Below are positions 34,405 through 47,189 of a stretch of 64,000 nucleotides of DNA, piece by piece. Position numbers and translations under genes: made by a program. Under the pieces are notes generated by a model. It ran no database searches and was not told the DNA's origin. It saw nothing but the letters and a program-made list of their open reading frames with translations. This stretch comes from Pomphorhynchus laevis (taxonomy: Eukaryota > Acanthocephala > Palaeacanthocephala > Echinorhynchida > Pomphorhynchidae). Every line of letters starts with the position of its first letter. Position 1 is the first letter of the stretch. The stretch lies in contig WNNJ02001602.1 of assembly GCA_012934845.2 (NCBI GenBank), positions 1 to 64,000 on the forward strand, written 5' to 3'.

Positions 34405-35345
34405 GCCCACCAGCTGACACCAACTAAACCACTCAGGATCTTTCACACACCTGAGAGACCTATCGGAGCGCGAGATGGTTGGTAGTCTAGATATGATGAG
34501 CTTCAGAAAACTTAATATTTGCTTCGGTAGACGTTCTCTAGAGATGAAGACTAATCTCGAGATAGCCCAGGTGCATCAGAGGCGAACCCGATCACTTCCT
34601 CTTAATGACAGATGTTGAGTGCGCTTCAGGGTTCATCTAGCTCACTTTAGGACACTCTTAAATTTATTCAAGTGTGAGCAAACGATAATTTAATAGTAAT
34701 GGTAAACCCATAGGTCTCTTATTCGGTGTAATGACTAGGAGTTGTTGATTATGCAATATGGAAGAGAGATCTGAGATTGCTAGTTTCTTTAAAAGAGACT
34801 AGCAGAAAGATCTGAAAGATCTGAAATTGCCTCTCTCTTGTCATTAAAGACAATCACCTGCGATTTTGATGATTGAGTAGAAGATTGAATGGGGATAACT
34901 GGTCTTTTAATTTTAAAATAAACGGCTGATGTTTAAGATTATATCTTTGCACCTGCGTCCAGGAAGTAAGGCTGTTATATCATCAGCGTATACCACTAAA
35001 TATTGATCACGATAAAAATGTTTAAATAGAAAAATGGAGACAACAAGATATAAGATAGGAGAAAGTGGAGAGCCATGGGACACACCTGTAATAGGGTAGA
35101 ACTGAAGGCTATCAGGGTTATCTTCGTAAAATAATCGCTTAGTGTACAATAGTATCGCCATCCTGTTAACAATTCTCACAGGCAACCTGAGGGACTGGAA
35201 ATAATAGATAACAAAAGGAACGGATATGCGGTTGAATGCAGCATAAAGCTCACTAAAGACAGCTACAGCAAGCTGATGACTTTTTTCTTGACAACAATGA
35301 TACACTGCACCGATCGCTGAGCGACCTTTCACAAACCCATGAAAA
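34405..35345 (-). mobile_element. LINE fragment with RT domain
   Basis: Minus strand. A 139-codon open frame codes for GRSAIGAVYHCCQEKSHQLA, YAAFNRISVPFVIYYFQSLR, GVSHGSPLSPILYL and YLVVYADDITALLPG, i.e. RT motifs through the catalytic YADD. The C-terminal part (34900-34405) is decayed and parallels 29860-30450. Same family as the right-end copy at 62.7-63.8 kb. Confidence 0.85.
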
Positions 35346-35689
35346 CCTGCGGGAATAACTTATCGTTGCAATTCAATTAATAAAATTATCGCTGAAATAA
35401 CTAACGTGTTTGTTGAAATCCGAAACCTAGTTGTCGTAAACAATTATGCCGTGTTTGTAAACAATAACTGTGCTGCTATAAATTAAACCGTCGTTTTACA
35501 ACAACTAGTGAACCTCATCAACCGCTGATCCAATACATACATTTCACGTTTCGACACTTTTAATGTCGGCTGACCATCATTCGACTCGTATGTTGCATTG
35601 ACTCTTAGATTATTGAATGAAATAATTTTCGTATTACATTTTTTAAATGTCATCATAGAAAAAAGTCATTAGCGTGTATTTGTCACCAA

Positions 35690-35880
35690 TGCTATGTTGG
35701 GTCGAGGAATATGGCCAAAACCTGATAAACAAATAATATAAATAATATAAATTCGATAAATAAATTATAAAATCTGATATAATTATTTATTATTTATAAC
35801 TTTAAATTATTTTATCATTATTTTGAATGTATATATAATATAAAATACGTAAACTCCGTTAGTTAATCTGGTTAATTGAA
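35690..35880 (-). repeat. R1 repeat copy, minus
   Basis: CCAATGCTATGTTGGGTCGA at left, AAATACGTAAACTCCGTTAG at right. Confidence 0.72.
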
Positions 35881-36139
35881 ATCATTTTGGATTTCAAATC
35901 AAATCAACGTTAGCAAGGGAAATTTCAACCTTCAATTTAAGAACCTAATTATATATGAAATTACTTGCTATTCTCAAATTATTCATCCATTGTTTCTTTC
36001 CTAATTTTTAGTTGATATACTTAGGCAATTATCGTTGAGATTGAATTGTTACGATTTAATTTGAAATCCGAAATGATTTCAATTAAATTTGCAAAATATT
36101 AAATTATTATTAATTTACACCAGAGTGAGCGAAAGCTCG

Positions 36140-36612
36140 TTACAAGGTGAGTCACAATAGTCACAAAGTAAAAAAAATGAAAAAATGTCATGTAATTGTA
36201 GTCACAAAGTTCTTCAATTGTCGTTTGAATGCAGTTTTTGATGCACATGTTACTATGTGAGCAGGTAGATTGTTTCATACAGTGCGCACCCTATCTGGTA
36301 AACCTCTGCATACATCTCTGATGTGCCGTTTCGCTATGATGTGAAGGCCGTAAACCTATGAGTGTTGATTCCTTGCGGATGGGGAAGATATCTATCAAAG
36401 GATGATCATGACGGTTTACGACTACCCATGTCATCATCAAGTCTGATATTAATAGAGACTTTTCTATTGATGTAACGCCTAGCAAGTGAATTCTACTTTC
36501 AAAAGATAAGCCTCTTATCGAGGGAACCAATTGCGTTGCTTTGCGTAGCACCTTTTCAATATTCGTATGCTCAGTTTTTGATTGAGGATGCAGTCAAAAT
36601 GAATTGTATATC
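36140..36612 (-). mobile_element. LINE 3' end, CR1/Jockey-like
   Basis: Minus strand: IEKVLRKATQLVPSIRGLSF, ESRIHLLGVTSIEKSLLISD, then RVRTV*NNLPAHIV and FKRQLKNFVT. This is the VQRRATKLVP.LR.LSYEERL..L.L..LE.RR..GD ... VWN.LP...V.A..V..FK..L end of CR1/Jockey-type elements. It carries one in-frame stop. Confidence 0.78.
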
Positions 36613-37787
36613 ATTAAATCTAACAGTCGATACATCAAACGAGTTGAGTGATCGTCATTTTACATTTAAAGGACCGAAACATGAAACGTGGGTATTGAAT
36701 CAGTAACTGATGAGGTCCACCGATTCTGAAATGTAGCATACTGATGTTGCCTTATAGATAGGATTGAAGCAACATAATTAACTAATCAAAATTATAATTG
36801 TGACAATGATCGCCCAAGGTTTCGATATTTTGCTTCATGCCGTATTTAGAAAAGTATCGGGGTGTTTAACATAAAAGATATTTTTACTATTAGGATCGAT
36901 CAACTTTAAAATCATTTACATGTTTAAATTTCCTTAAATGTGTTTTACATCAAAAAATACAAATTTAAATATCACGCCTCATTTCTAAAATTTTCTCAAA
37001 TTTTGAATTATCAACTAAAATACAGATTAGCTGGTTTTTCATTTATAATACTATTTTATGATACATTAATTAGTATGACATACTATTTTATTATTTAATC
37101 CCAAAATTTTTTGAAATCCTGAAAGATAATTATTTTCTAGGAAAATAATTATAATATTTTTTGTAATAATATCTCTTAAAATAATATCTGATATATTATA
37201 TCTGCTTGATATTATACCAAATAATAATATAAATATTAAAATATATAATAATAGCTATAAAATAATTATTATAATAGATTATATTATATTTAATATAATA
37301 ATTTTATTATATATCTGTTATTTATAGAAATAACAGATAAAATCCTAAACATCCATTATAGCAAATACGGCTTATACTTTCTACATAAGTTGTAATACAT
37401 ACTTCATATAACTTACACAATACTGCGTATACAGTTTATTTTAGAATAATGATTAATGCTATTTTACGAAACTCACAAAGTATAAACGAAACTGAATTTA
37501 TTAAATTTTCAAAACGATGCTCTGATTGTTATCACAATACATAACTTGTTCAAATTTTTTCGAGTAACGTATTTTTATACAATGCGTCGTCTGTTACACT
37601 TTAATAATTTTTTTTGTCGAAGTTACACTAATATTGTTATTATTCACACTATTTTTAATCGAATAAAATTTAGATATTACTGATAAACTAAAAAATAAAG
37701 CGTTTACATGCTGCAATTTTACTGAAAGATATAAATTCAAATTTAAATTAAAAATTATTGTTTAATTTATAAAATTTAAGAAAAAAT

Positions 37788-37925
37788 CAGATAAGATCAG
37801 ATAATTGAGTCTACGTATTTTATACTATTAATGAATTAAAAATAAAGATAAATAATTATAACTTACAAATAATTATATAAAATTTTATACAAGATTATAT
37901 AAGATTTTATATAAGATTTTAAAAT
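37788..37925 (+). repeat. R1 repeat copy (5' part)
   Basis: GATCAGATAATTGAGTCTAC and GTATTTTATACTATTAATGA with the AT-rich body. Confidence 0.72.
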
Positions 37926-38844
37926 GTTTTAATATTTTTTATATTGATAGCTGTAACAAACAAAACGGAATAGATAAATTACACGAATTTAATTACTACG
38001 CAAATAAATGTTCTTATCATTATTTTATAATTAGCGCAGGCATTAATGAATTCTAGTAGTAGCATTCAATAAAAAATGTTGTAATACGCAATTTCAATGC
38101 ACAATGTTTAAAATTTAAAGTGTACATGATAGTATCGTATAATATTATAATATCTTACTGTATTAAAATATTATAAAATTATAATATAAAGAACGCCTGA
38201 TAATTATTAATTGTTCAACAAGTAACAACATGAAACATTATATAACCAAATCAGAAACGATAGATAAATGTCAAATTATTATTGGAAATTGACGATGGGC
38301 TTGTGAGTTACTTATACCCATACGCTATTAAATAAAAAAAATCCTAATTCCAAAAATCGAATGATATTTAAATTATATTAATGTACTGGCATTCATTAAA
38401 ATGTGGATATATATACTTGTACATTAATATCTTATGAATTTAGTGATGATATCAGTATTTTAAACGATCGATATTATACAAAACGACTGTAAAGAAGAAT
38501 TGAATTCTCGAAATAATAAAAATTAAGTATTGAACAGAAGTTCATAGATAAAATAAAAGTAGACATGTATATTCTTTGTTTGTTTTGTAATTGTATAAAT
38601 GTCGAATTATTAAATAATGGAATAAGCGGGTGATTGTGGAACTGTTACAGAATCGATATCAATCAAACAATTTAGATTGTTACTATCGTTATACTATTGG
38701 TATGGCAGAATGTAGCTCTTTGAAATAAAAAGTCAATGCTCGATGTAAGCATATATCTATGCAGCACTTAAGGTATCTACTTGGTTTTATCCATATATGA
38801 ATTTATGCAAAAGCAAACCCTTTTTGCATAAACAAGTAAATCAT

Positions 38845-39270
38845 ATTATTATCGAGTGTGATGCATTTTTTGTCAATTTGACCGATAAATCAATGTTTCG
38901 TGAGGAACCCACGTGAAAAACCACCGCAAAAATTGAAATCATGCCATCGATTAACTGCATCCGTATATCGATGTGCGGATAACTAGAATGTTACTTAAGA
39001 TTATATGTTGGCATTTTCTGCTTCTGAGTGAAAACACAAGCATATACTGTGTTAGTTGGCTAGAAATGTTCAAACTTATTAGATAGAAAAAATCAGTTTT
39101 ACGGTGTTAAAAACGCGGCAAGGCATTTGGAGGGATATAGACACAAATCTGGTCAACTGACATATTATGTAGTTCAAAGGTTTTGACCATATTCCCGTAA
39201 CATGTTTAGCAAATCTCTACAGTTCCAAGAATTATCTGGAAGTGATAAACAGAAAACATAGGTGAACGAC
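38845..39270 (+). other. Coding-like relic, unrecognised
   Basis: Single-frame readings CDAFFVNLTDKSMFREEPT, KNQFYGVKNAARHLEGYRHK and MFSKSLQFQELSGSDKQKT are separated by stops. Some ends look like splice sites (ACATAG|GTGAAC), so exons of the plus-strand EYR gene are conceivable, but no phase chain could be built. More likely a decayed transposon. Confidence 0.2.
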
Positions 39271-40410
39271 ATATTTTAGAGATCTTTTGATTTTTAATAA
39301 TCACTAAAGCTCCAGTGATGAAGCCTTTAATCAATTAACAATCAAAGAGCAATAGTGGATGTCTAGATAAGTAACGTAATCAACCAACACGATTTTAGCT
39401 TTGCAATGTGTAAGAAGATTAAGATTGCGTGGTCAATTTCCGTACGTACTATGGTACTTGCGAACAATAAACATTGAACCTTTATTAACAATAAAAATCT
39501 AGATATATTTGCCTATCTCAACTTTGAACATTACAAAGTCAATCAAATCTAAAGCAAGTACTAGTATCACGATTCCCAGTGTAGTGCAATAGGGAATTTT
39601 GCTCTTGATCATAGAGAAGGTGAACTATTTATTTGGTTTTAGATAATTAAGTGAATGCAATCAGCTTCCAAAACTGAAATGTAAAACTTAAATCCCCCCT
39701 TAAAATTTTAAGCATATTTTAATAAATATAAAATAATTTATGGGAAACTTTGTGAGATTCGTTAATAACATTTCGTAATAATGTGCTAATAATATAAAGC
39801 TTTATTGTTTTATCTTTATTTTAAGACAATTTGTTTTCAATTTGTTCTTACCAAAAATTCTTTTAAAAATATTAAATATTGACCGTTTCATTTTTATTTA
39901 AATAGTAGTGTAATTTTTAATACTATAAACTAATCATTTGTTAAAATATCTACGAATTTGTAGAACTCCAATATTTTGTTTATGAACATTGAACTAAGAT
40001 CAATTAAAATGATTATCAACTTATATCGTAAAGATGACATTTTAATTAAAAACAATTTTGGATGAGCGTTCATTAATACCAGATAATATTTAATATAGCA
40101 CATAAAACCACGAAATTTTACGAATTGACATAATATGTAATGATATATTGGTTTTCTTAAGAGTCATTAAAACAATTTAATAGATACATATTCTAAAATA
40201 GGATAATATAAAAATAAACACACAAAATTGTCAAATATAAAAAATTATCAAAATATTAATTAAATAAATTTAAACACTTGAATAAAAAAGTTTAAATATC
40301 AGAATTTGTGTACTTGGTACTAAATCTATGAACCTCAGAACGCACTGCATTTCTTAGTGCACTTGACTTCGACCATATAAAATATAATGAAAATTATTCG
40401 ATTAAAGATA

Positions 40411-40412
<2 letters not shown>

Positions 40413-40469
<57 letters not shown>
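40413..40469. repeat. (TA)n microsatellite, left boundary of PLE mosaic
   Basis: About 57 bases of TA immediately before the start of element B. Confidence 0.99.
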
Positions 40470-40471
<2 letters not shown>

Positions 40472-41612
40472 CTCTGAAAATATATGGACGAATCTATATT
40501 AGATCCCGGATCGCAGCTTAATACATCGCAATATATATGATCGTGTCTCAAGTGGGACCCTGCGAGTTAGACCAAATCTACATACATTGACAGCAGCGGA
40601 AGTACATATGCAATACCTAACCGCGTGTATAGACAATGACGTTATTCCAAAAGGACTACGACTGCAAAAACGCATCTGCCCAATTCTCAAAGACGTATCG
40701 AAAGATAAAATCGCAGCACTGCAATCACAATGTGCACAAATCCTTCGAATTGCAGGTATTCAACTAACGCATACACTTCGAAATTTCTATAGACGTGTTT
40801 ATAATTCTTACCCTCCAAATAGGGATCAAATTTTGTATAATAGACTTATTCTGAAAAAGTGTAGAAAATTGTCAAAGTTAACAGGAAGATTTATTCACCC
40901 GAGTGAACTACGTTTAATCGCACATCATCCAAACAGAAGATTTCGTAGAACACAATCAACGATGAACAATCGACCTATTGAAACCCATTCCAACAACTAT
41001 CCCGATGACTTTATTAAAAATATGACAACAATGGAATTGACAGATGATACCAAATCAGTTTTGGCACTTGGACTTAATTTTGCTACAAGTAAGCGTGAGT
41101 TTAGCCGGTATCCCACAATGAAGAGTATCCGACAAACGTGTATCGAATGTTTTGGATCTATAAAAGACACTACATCGAAGAATGCTGCAATAAATGCAAT
41201 GGGAAGAAATATATTTATAAAATATTCAAATTTTCCTCCAAATTATCGATCTAAGCCCAATCTCACAAGAGCACAAGTTAAAGCTTTAAACGAACTAAGA
41301 AATCGGAAAGACATTGTAATTAAACCAGCTGATAAAGGTGGAAAGATTGTGCTCTGGGATCGAAACGAATACATATCAGAAGCAAAACGACACCTCAATT
41401 CAGACACATACTCACAATCATCAAGTGAAGTTCTAGCACAAGCATCTGAACGAGTCTCGGAGTTTGTGTCCAAATATACACAGAAAGGCGAGCTTGATAC
41501 AATAGAAGGCGCAAAATTACTAACGGGAAGCAATCTAGCAGGGAAGTTCTATATGTTACCCAAGATACACAAAGACAAAATACCTTGCCCTGGCCGACCA
41601 ATAGTAAGCTCC
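40470..41612 (+). mobile_element. Penelope-like element B, N-terminal half
   Basis: Frame open from about 40502 to 41612 and coding for the N-terminal part of a PLE protein. The conserved RT entry motifs are RKDIVIKPADKGGKIVLWDR and FYMLPKIHKDKIPCPGRPIV. It starts directly after a (TA)n tract and stops at the fingers of the RT, where the minus-strand fragment of another copy begins. It differs from element A copies in sequence (LALGLNFATSKREFSRYP here, NLGLNFVPFEREFPRYE there), so it is a second family or subfamily. Confidence 0.9.
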
Positions 41613-42500
41613 ATGGCCGTTCCTCTTATTTGAAGATAAAGGCGGCCATTGAATTCAAAAATATTCGAATTTAGCACTATTTTCAGTAGTTCACATACGC
41701 GTTCAATTTTACATTCGTCCCACTGTTTGTTGCTCAAGATAGTTCGTATGGCCTGAACTCCTCTTTTAGTCTCAATACTTGTGAAGAGTGACTCCACGTC
41801 CATCGTTGCCACTTTTTGGTTGTTGATTGTTCCTTTTACTCGTTCGAAAAAACGAAGGAATTCATCTGTACTCCCGATAAATGATGGCGATTCCTTTAAA
41901 ATTGGGTGCAGTTGTTCATGCAACCACCTGGAAAGTTTTTCCGTTGCTGTTCTACGGTTGCTAATGATCGGACGTCCAGGGGTAGGTTTAATCATCTTAT
42001 GTATTTTCGGAAGCATATAAAATCTTCCTGGTCTAGGGTTATCTACCTTCAACTTTTTGGCAAGGTCGTCATTTTTGAATATTAAGTCGATAGTGTCGTT
42101 CACTTTTCGTATTATTTCTTCTTGTTGAACATCTGAGATTTGAGTGTATGCGTCTGAATTCAGGTGGCGCTGTGCTTCGGCTTGGTAGTCGGCTTTGCTC
42201 CATATCACTATTTTACCACCTTTGTCAGCCTTGCATACTACTATGTCTTGATTGATACTTAGATCCTGTATCGCCTTCTTGGAAACTCGATTTACATTGC
42301 GACCGCAGTATGAATTAGGATGCATATTTAGGTACGGGCGAATGATTTTCTTATTGAATAAGTCAGTAAGGGTATCTATTTCATTTTTATCCTTTATTTG
42401 CTTCATACAGCACAGAGCAGCTTCCTTTAATTTGCTAATTAGTTCGTATCGTGGAAATTCCCGTTCAAATGGTACAAAATTGAGACCTAAGTTATCCAAT
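41613..42500 (-). mobile_element. Penelope-like element, RT fingers/palm fragment, minus
   Basis: Open frame coding for NLGLNFVPFEREFPRYE, DIVVCKADKGGKIVIWSKAD, FYMLPKIHKMIKPTPGRPII, a TMDVESLFTSIE catalytic-Asp motif and LQIRGTAM, where it is cut. It thus covers the RT from its N-terminal extension to the GTAMG motif. Its left end is fused to element B in the opposite orientation and its right end head-to-head to an element A tail. It contains no 3' end of its own. Confidence 0.9.
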
Positions 42501-42501
42501 T

Positions 42502-43138
<637 letters not shown>

Positions 43139-43367
43139 GGAGAACGTGTATCCGTGTATCAATAATTGCAGCTGTTCATGTGTTAGTTTAATGCATTAAA
43201 ATATAATGACATTGAATTTGTTAATTGCTATATGTAAGTACGGAATCTTTGATTTGATCAGTTGAAAAATTGAGCAAATCGAATTAAACATGGGAATGTA
43301 TGAAAACGTATTTTAAACGCATAAATGCATGTTGCAGCTCAAATAAATAATCCTAATACAATCAAAA

Positions 43368-43502
43368 GCTTTCGACAAAATGCCTTGATCAGTTGTTCTT
43401 AAATACAAAAAGCACAAAACAAAATTATCAGTTTCAACTGAAAGTGATAATTTTTTGTGTTAAACAACATTTTGCCGAAAGCGTTTGATTTAAACAATAA
43501 AA
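43368..43502. repeat. Foldback FB5
   Basis: Inverted arms: AATCAAAAGCTTTCGACAAA versus TTTGCCGAAAGCGTTTGATT, and ACAAAATTATCAGTTTCAAC versus AAAGTGATAATTTTTTGTGT in the middle. The minus-strand arm shows CTGATCA, a hairpin and GAAAGCTTTTG, a degenerate hammerhead layout with the G8 core base changed. Confidence 0.65.
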
Positions 43503-43887
43503 AATAATATTAATTCCAAATTTGACAATATCTATAACAAAATGGTAACGAATTAATTAAAATACATATCAATACCATAGCTGGAAGAACTTGCTCAAAA
43601 TGAAACATTGTAGCCATTACCGTAATGCAAGCTCAAAAGAATGTACTATCAAAGGACAATGAAAATTTAATCAAGTAAACAAATAAGATGAATATAAACA
43701 TGTAAACGGTTTAATAAACAGTTTTATAGACTGTTCAAAAGTCTATAAAGTTTATATGAACCAGGTAGAATATTCAGCGAAATTTACACATTGCTGAAAA
43801 GGAAGCTTTACTATGAAATGGATGTTTTTCTAAACTATTTTTTAAGAAAAGCGCAAATATTTGATATTTTATTTTGCCAGCACTTAC

Positions 43888-44060
43888 GAGCATTTTGGAC
43901 AGAATAAAGACGTGGTTTGGCAAGTAGGACAACATCTGTCGCTCGATATAAAAAACTTTTCACATGTTAGGCAATAAAAATGATCTGCAAATTTGCTTGT
44001 GTCGACAACAAATTCAAATTTTAAATTGCGACAAAATAACGGTCTCTTGAAAACGACTTC
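43888..44060 (-). CDS. UBR4: UBR4-like exon, end of beta-sandwich and first zinc ribbons
   Basis: A 173-nt exon, acceptor CTTTTACAG, donor GTAAGT, phase 0 to 2. It starts EVVFKRPLFCRNLKFEF, equivalent to the EVKIDLPLP...NLMIEF strand of UBR4. Three CxxC pairs follow (YCLTC, CCPTC, FCPKC) with the spacing of the UBR4 QCPRC, VCGNC and YQCHKC pairs. These cysteines should bind zinc. The donor opens the 16.8-kb intron. Confidence 0.95.
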
Positions 44061-44221
44061 CTGTAAAAGAAATATAAGGGATTAATTATATTTTTAACAG
44101 TATTCTCACAATGTTTTAAAGCATGTGACTAATATCTTTTATCGATTTTAAGTACTAATTTATTAACAATTACTTTACATAATCAAATATAAAATTTATT
44201 TAATTTAGCATAACTTTAAGT

Positions 44222-44455
44222 ATACCAGATCAGGTAACTGAGTTTACGTTAAAATAAATAATAATAAATAATAATCATAAATAATAATTTATCATATAAG
44301 ATTTTATATAATTTATATCAAGTTGAAATTAAAAATTGAAATTTTTAATAAATTCCATTATTTTATAAATTGTATAATAATATACAATGTGTCAGAATTA
44401 CATTTTTATCATCAGGAGGATCCGTTGTGTTATTAGGTTTCGGTATTATCAATCT
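44222..44455 (+). repeat. R1 repeat copy
   Basis: CCAGATCAGGTAACTGAGTT through ATCATCAGGAGGATCCGTTG and ATTAGGTTTCGG. It ends about 160 bases upstream (genomic right) of a UBR4-like exon. Confidence 0.75.
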
Positions 44456-45874
44456 TTTTGGCTTTTTTCGAACTGATTTTGAAATAATTCTTTATTATTT
44501 TTTAAAAATGCGCTTTTACCTTTTGAACTATCGTGCAAATAATAATCATTTCTAGAAGCGTAAAGTTGCGATTGTCATAAATAATCCTAACGGATATTGA
44601 AAAGTGTCCACGATCACTAAGCATCCAGAAACACAATGACAAATTACATTTCCAGTCCATTAAGTTAGATTGTAAGAAATATATTAAAGGTAACATTAAG
44701 TTCAATAAATCAGACTACATTTTTTGAAAAATACTTATATGTTTAAATGATATGAATTTGTAAGAAGTCAATTATTGTTTTGACGTTGAACAAGCTACTG
44801 TTGTTCGCGAATAATAAATTTCAAAAGTTTATCTGCTGGTAATTAACTGCTGCGTGTAATTTTATTACTGAATTTATTTTCTCGTATGTGTATCTTTACG
44901 AGTATGAAGAAATTATGTACGAAAATATGGAAAATAAAAACAAGAATTACAAAAATATTCTGAATTATGGCGATTTATTCACGAAACGTTCAATTTAATG
45001 CAAAAAATTATCTTTTGTGGACTATGTGCAATATAATTTATTTACATGAAAATGAAGATAAGACTTCGTTTTTATGCTAAACACAAAACATAGTTCAAAT
45101 CTAACTTTTATTTTCTAAGAACATACGTGTATAGATAATAATCGACTTTAGGTAAAGCTATAAGTTCACTCTTTTTTAATTCAAGTAAATTATTGATCAT
45201 TATTAATCATTCTATCATTTTTTATAACATACAAAGTATTGAACAAATAATTTTAATGATTTAAATAATTTTAAAGATTTCAATAATTTTAATTAAAAAT
45301 ATTATTACACAAAAATTCCTCCTTATTCTAAATCGAGAGTCCAAGTAGAGGAAAAAGACAATTAATTTAGACACTTTGCAATATTTCGTGATAGTCACAC
45401 TGCAAAAAGAATTAAAAGCCAAAAAATATAAAACAGGAAGCTAAAATATTAAAAGAGGAATGGCGATAACTAGATAAAGATAGGTAATAGTAAAATTAAA
45501 GAATAGAGAAAATAACAACATTTCATATGGCCTATCAAAGCGACACAAACGAGTGACTATGACATTATGTTATACAATTTTTGTAGACTATCTGATATTT
45601 AGTATTTCTTCATTTCTTCAAATTACTACCATTTATTTTGAGTTACATTTCGCATCTTTTTTTTAGATGTTTTAGCTTCCTGTTTTATATATTAGTTATC
45701 ACTGTTTATTGCTTCGTATTTTGTGTTTACAACCTGGTGATGCTTAAAGTAATCAGCGAAATCCTATAGTATATAGATAAATTGGTTTTCTTCTCTAATC
45801 GGTCTCCATCACTCCGTAATTGGACTGATTTTTATAATTAAAAGTAACTTAGATTAATTTAATATGGTATTTAC

Positions 45875-45932
45875 CTTGCAGTTACTTTGCGAAGACAAGT
45901 ATAAGGTACCTTCTAATGCCCACTTAATAGGT
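45875..45932 (-). CDS. UBR4: UBR4-like exon, beta-sandwich part 3
   Basis: A 58-nt exon after a 50-nt intron, acceptor ATGCTTTTAG, donor GTAAAT, 1 entry base and phase 0 exit. It codes for PIKWALEGTLYLSSQSNCK. It matches the UBR4 PARW...L...Q segment, with Pro, Trp, Leu and Gln in register. This match revealed the two preceding exons. Confidence 0.87.
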
Positions 45933-45982
45933 CTAAAAGCATAATAACGTTAAATAATTATTATAAAGATTAAGATGCTTAC

Positions 45983-46047
45983 GAATTGTTGAGAAATATG
46001 CTCGATGACAGTATGCTATCGTTATGATAAATATTTACATATTTCGG
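45983..46047 (-). CDS. UBR4: UBR4-like exon, beta-sandwich part 2
   Basis: A 65-nt exon after a 59-nt intron, acceptor ATGTAATTAG, donor GTAAGC, phase 0 to 2. It codes for PKYVNIYHNDSILSSSIFLNN. This parallels the UBR4 strand pair around INLYYNNRTVQAIVELKN, with the same position relative to the conserved Trp of the next exon. Confidence 0.85.
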
Positions 46048-46106
46048 CTAATTACATTAAGGCAAATTAAAAAAGAAAATCTGATAGAAATATATCATTT
46101 ACTAAC

Positions 46107-46238
46107 GTTACGGATCGAGTCTTTAGATATGTGGTAGTTCAAGATAATACGCTTGATCATATAACTTTCTTTCAACATGTAAAATCGACAATTTTTTACA
46201 GCTATTTCCCCATTAGATATTGAAGCCGAATCTAAACA
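46107..46238 (-). CDS. UBR4: UBR4-like exon, beta-sandwich part 1
   Basis: A 132-nt exon, phase 0 to 0, acceptor TTTTCCTTCTAG, donor GTTAGT. It reads CLDSASISNGEIAVKNCRFY, then MLKESYMIKRIILNYHISKD. It aligns by pattern with the UBR4 strands containing VVKLIGSHTISKVTV, the shared core being HISK/HTISK. The donor GTTAGT was preferred to the overlapping GTAAAT because only it keeps phase with the next exon. Confidence 0.85.
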
Positions 46239-46343
46239 CTAGAAGGAAAACATCAAAATTATGAATCTAACAATTATCAAATATAATAACCATCAAAATA
46301 ACAAGAAAATCGTTTTCTACTTATACCCTCAATTTTCATCAAA

Positions 46344-46679
46344 ATGCTAAGCAAACAGGTTCGAAAGAAACGTCGCTTCTGTTGTTTATCCGAATATATC
46401 ATAATATTTAATGATATAAGAAGTAAACATCTAATACCCATTTTAAGGGTTTTGGCAAACATCGCACATTATAAGTATGCAGCACAAATATATGATTTGA
46501 AAAAATATCCTTGTGGTAGAACACGAAAAAATATAAAAATTGGCATCTTTCAAATGTCATTTCGTCGTTATACCGGTACATCGGTAAACGCTACTCTCCC
46601 ATTGCTGAGTGACAATAAAATATCGGTTAGAAGTATATCCGATCTCCTACAAGCGTCGAGTAATGAAAGAACAGCATAA
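46344..46679 (+). CDS. 111-codon ORF, unrecognised
   Basis: Intact ATG-to-stop frame in a UBR4-like intron, basic and without low-complexity sequence: MLSKQVRKKRRFCCLSEYII at the start, FRRYTGTSVNATLPLLSDNK near the end. No family recognised, no clear introns. It could be a young or orphan gene, or a chance survivor in old transposon sequence. Confidence 0.25.
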   Translation: MLSKQVRKKRRFCCLSEYIIIFNDIRSKHLIPILRVLANIAHYKYAAQIYDLKKYPCGRTRKNIKIGIFQMSFRRYTGTSVNATLPLLSDNKISVRSISDLLQASSNERTA

Positions 46680-47189
46680 AGATATAAGCCAGAGTGACGA
46701 TAAAACTATATCAACTAGTAAACTGTACTTTTTAAATTCTTCAGAAATTTAAAAAATGATATTAATAAAGATATGAAATAAGTGAAAATACAGTAAAAAG
46801 CGTTTAACTTTTGACTGTAATAAAGTCAAAAATTACAAGTAAAAAGGTCTAGATAGATGACTAGCAGTTGAATTAGTCAATAAGCAAATTCAATCGAAGT
46901 TAAAGTATATTTTCGTTAATTTTTCAATTACTTTATAGTTTAATCATTGGAAAATTTTCCAATTATAACTTTATATATCATAAAACATATAATAATCATA
47001 AAACATATAATACTTTTTTTTTGAAATGCTAATTTCGTAGTTTCTATTTCACAATAGAATTATACGACTTAAATCAGTTTTACCTAAGATTAGGAATATT
47101 TGAACGCTATTCGTAAATAGCGATGATCCGATCAGCTATAATTTTCAGTAGACTGTCCCTTCCAAGGGGGTTCTTGAGCAGTAGCCTCG

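Larger units (their letters stand above)
36620..40410. other. AT-rich intron sequence with one R1 copy and a coding-like relic
   Basis: Part of the 16.8-kb intron between the CR1-like LINE tail and the PLE mosaic. Apart from the R1 copy at 37.8 kb and the tract at 38.8-39.3 kb, nothing was recognised. Confidence 0.5.

Noticed and set aside
41243-41601. Minus-strand ORFs opposite PLE element B
   Set aside because: Antisense shadows of the plus-strand PLE coding frame, which has the recognisable KADKGGK and LPKIHK-type motifs.
45361-45770. Inverted similarity AAAATATAAAACAGGAAGCTAAAA versus TTTTAGCTTCCTGTTTTATATA
   Set aside because: A real inverted repeat of about 25 bp, but no hammerhead-like core, coding part or second copy was found, so it is not listed as an element.
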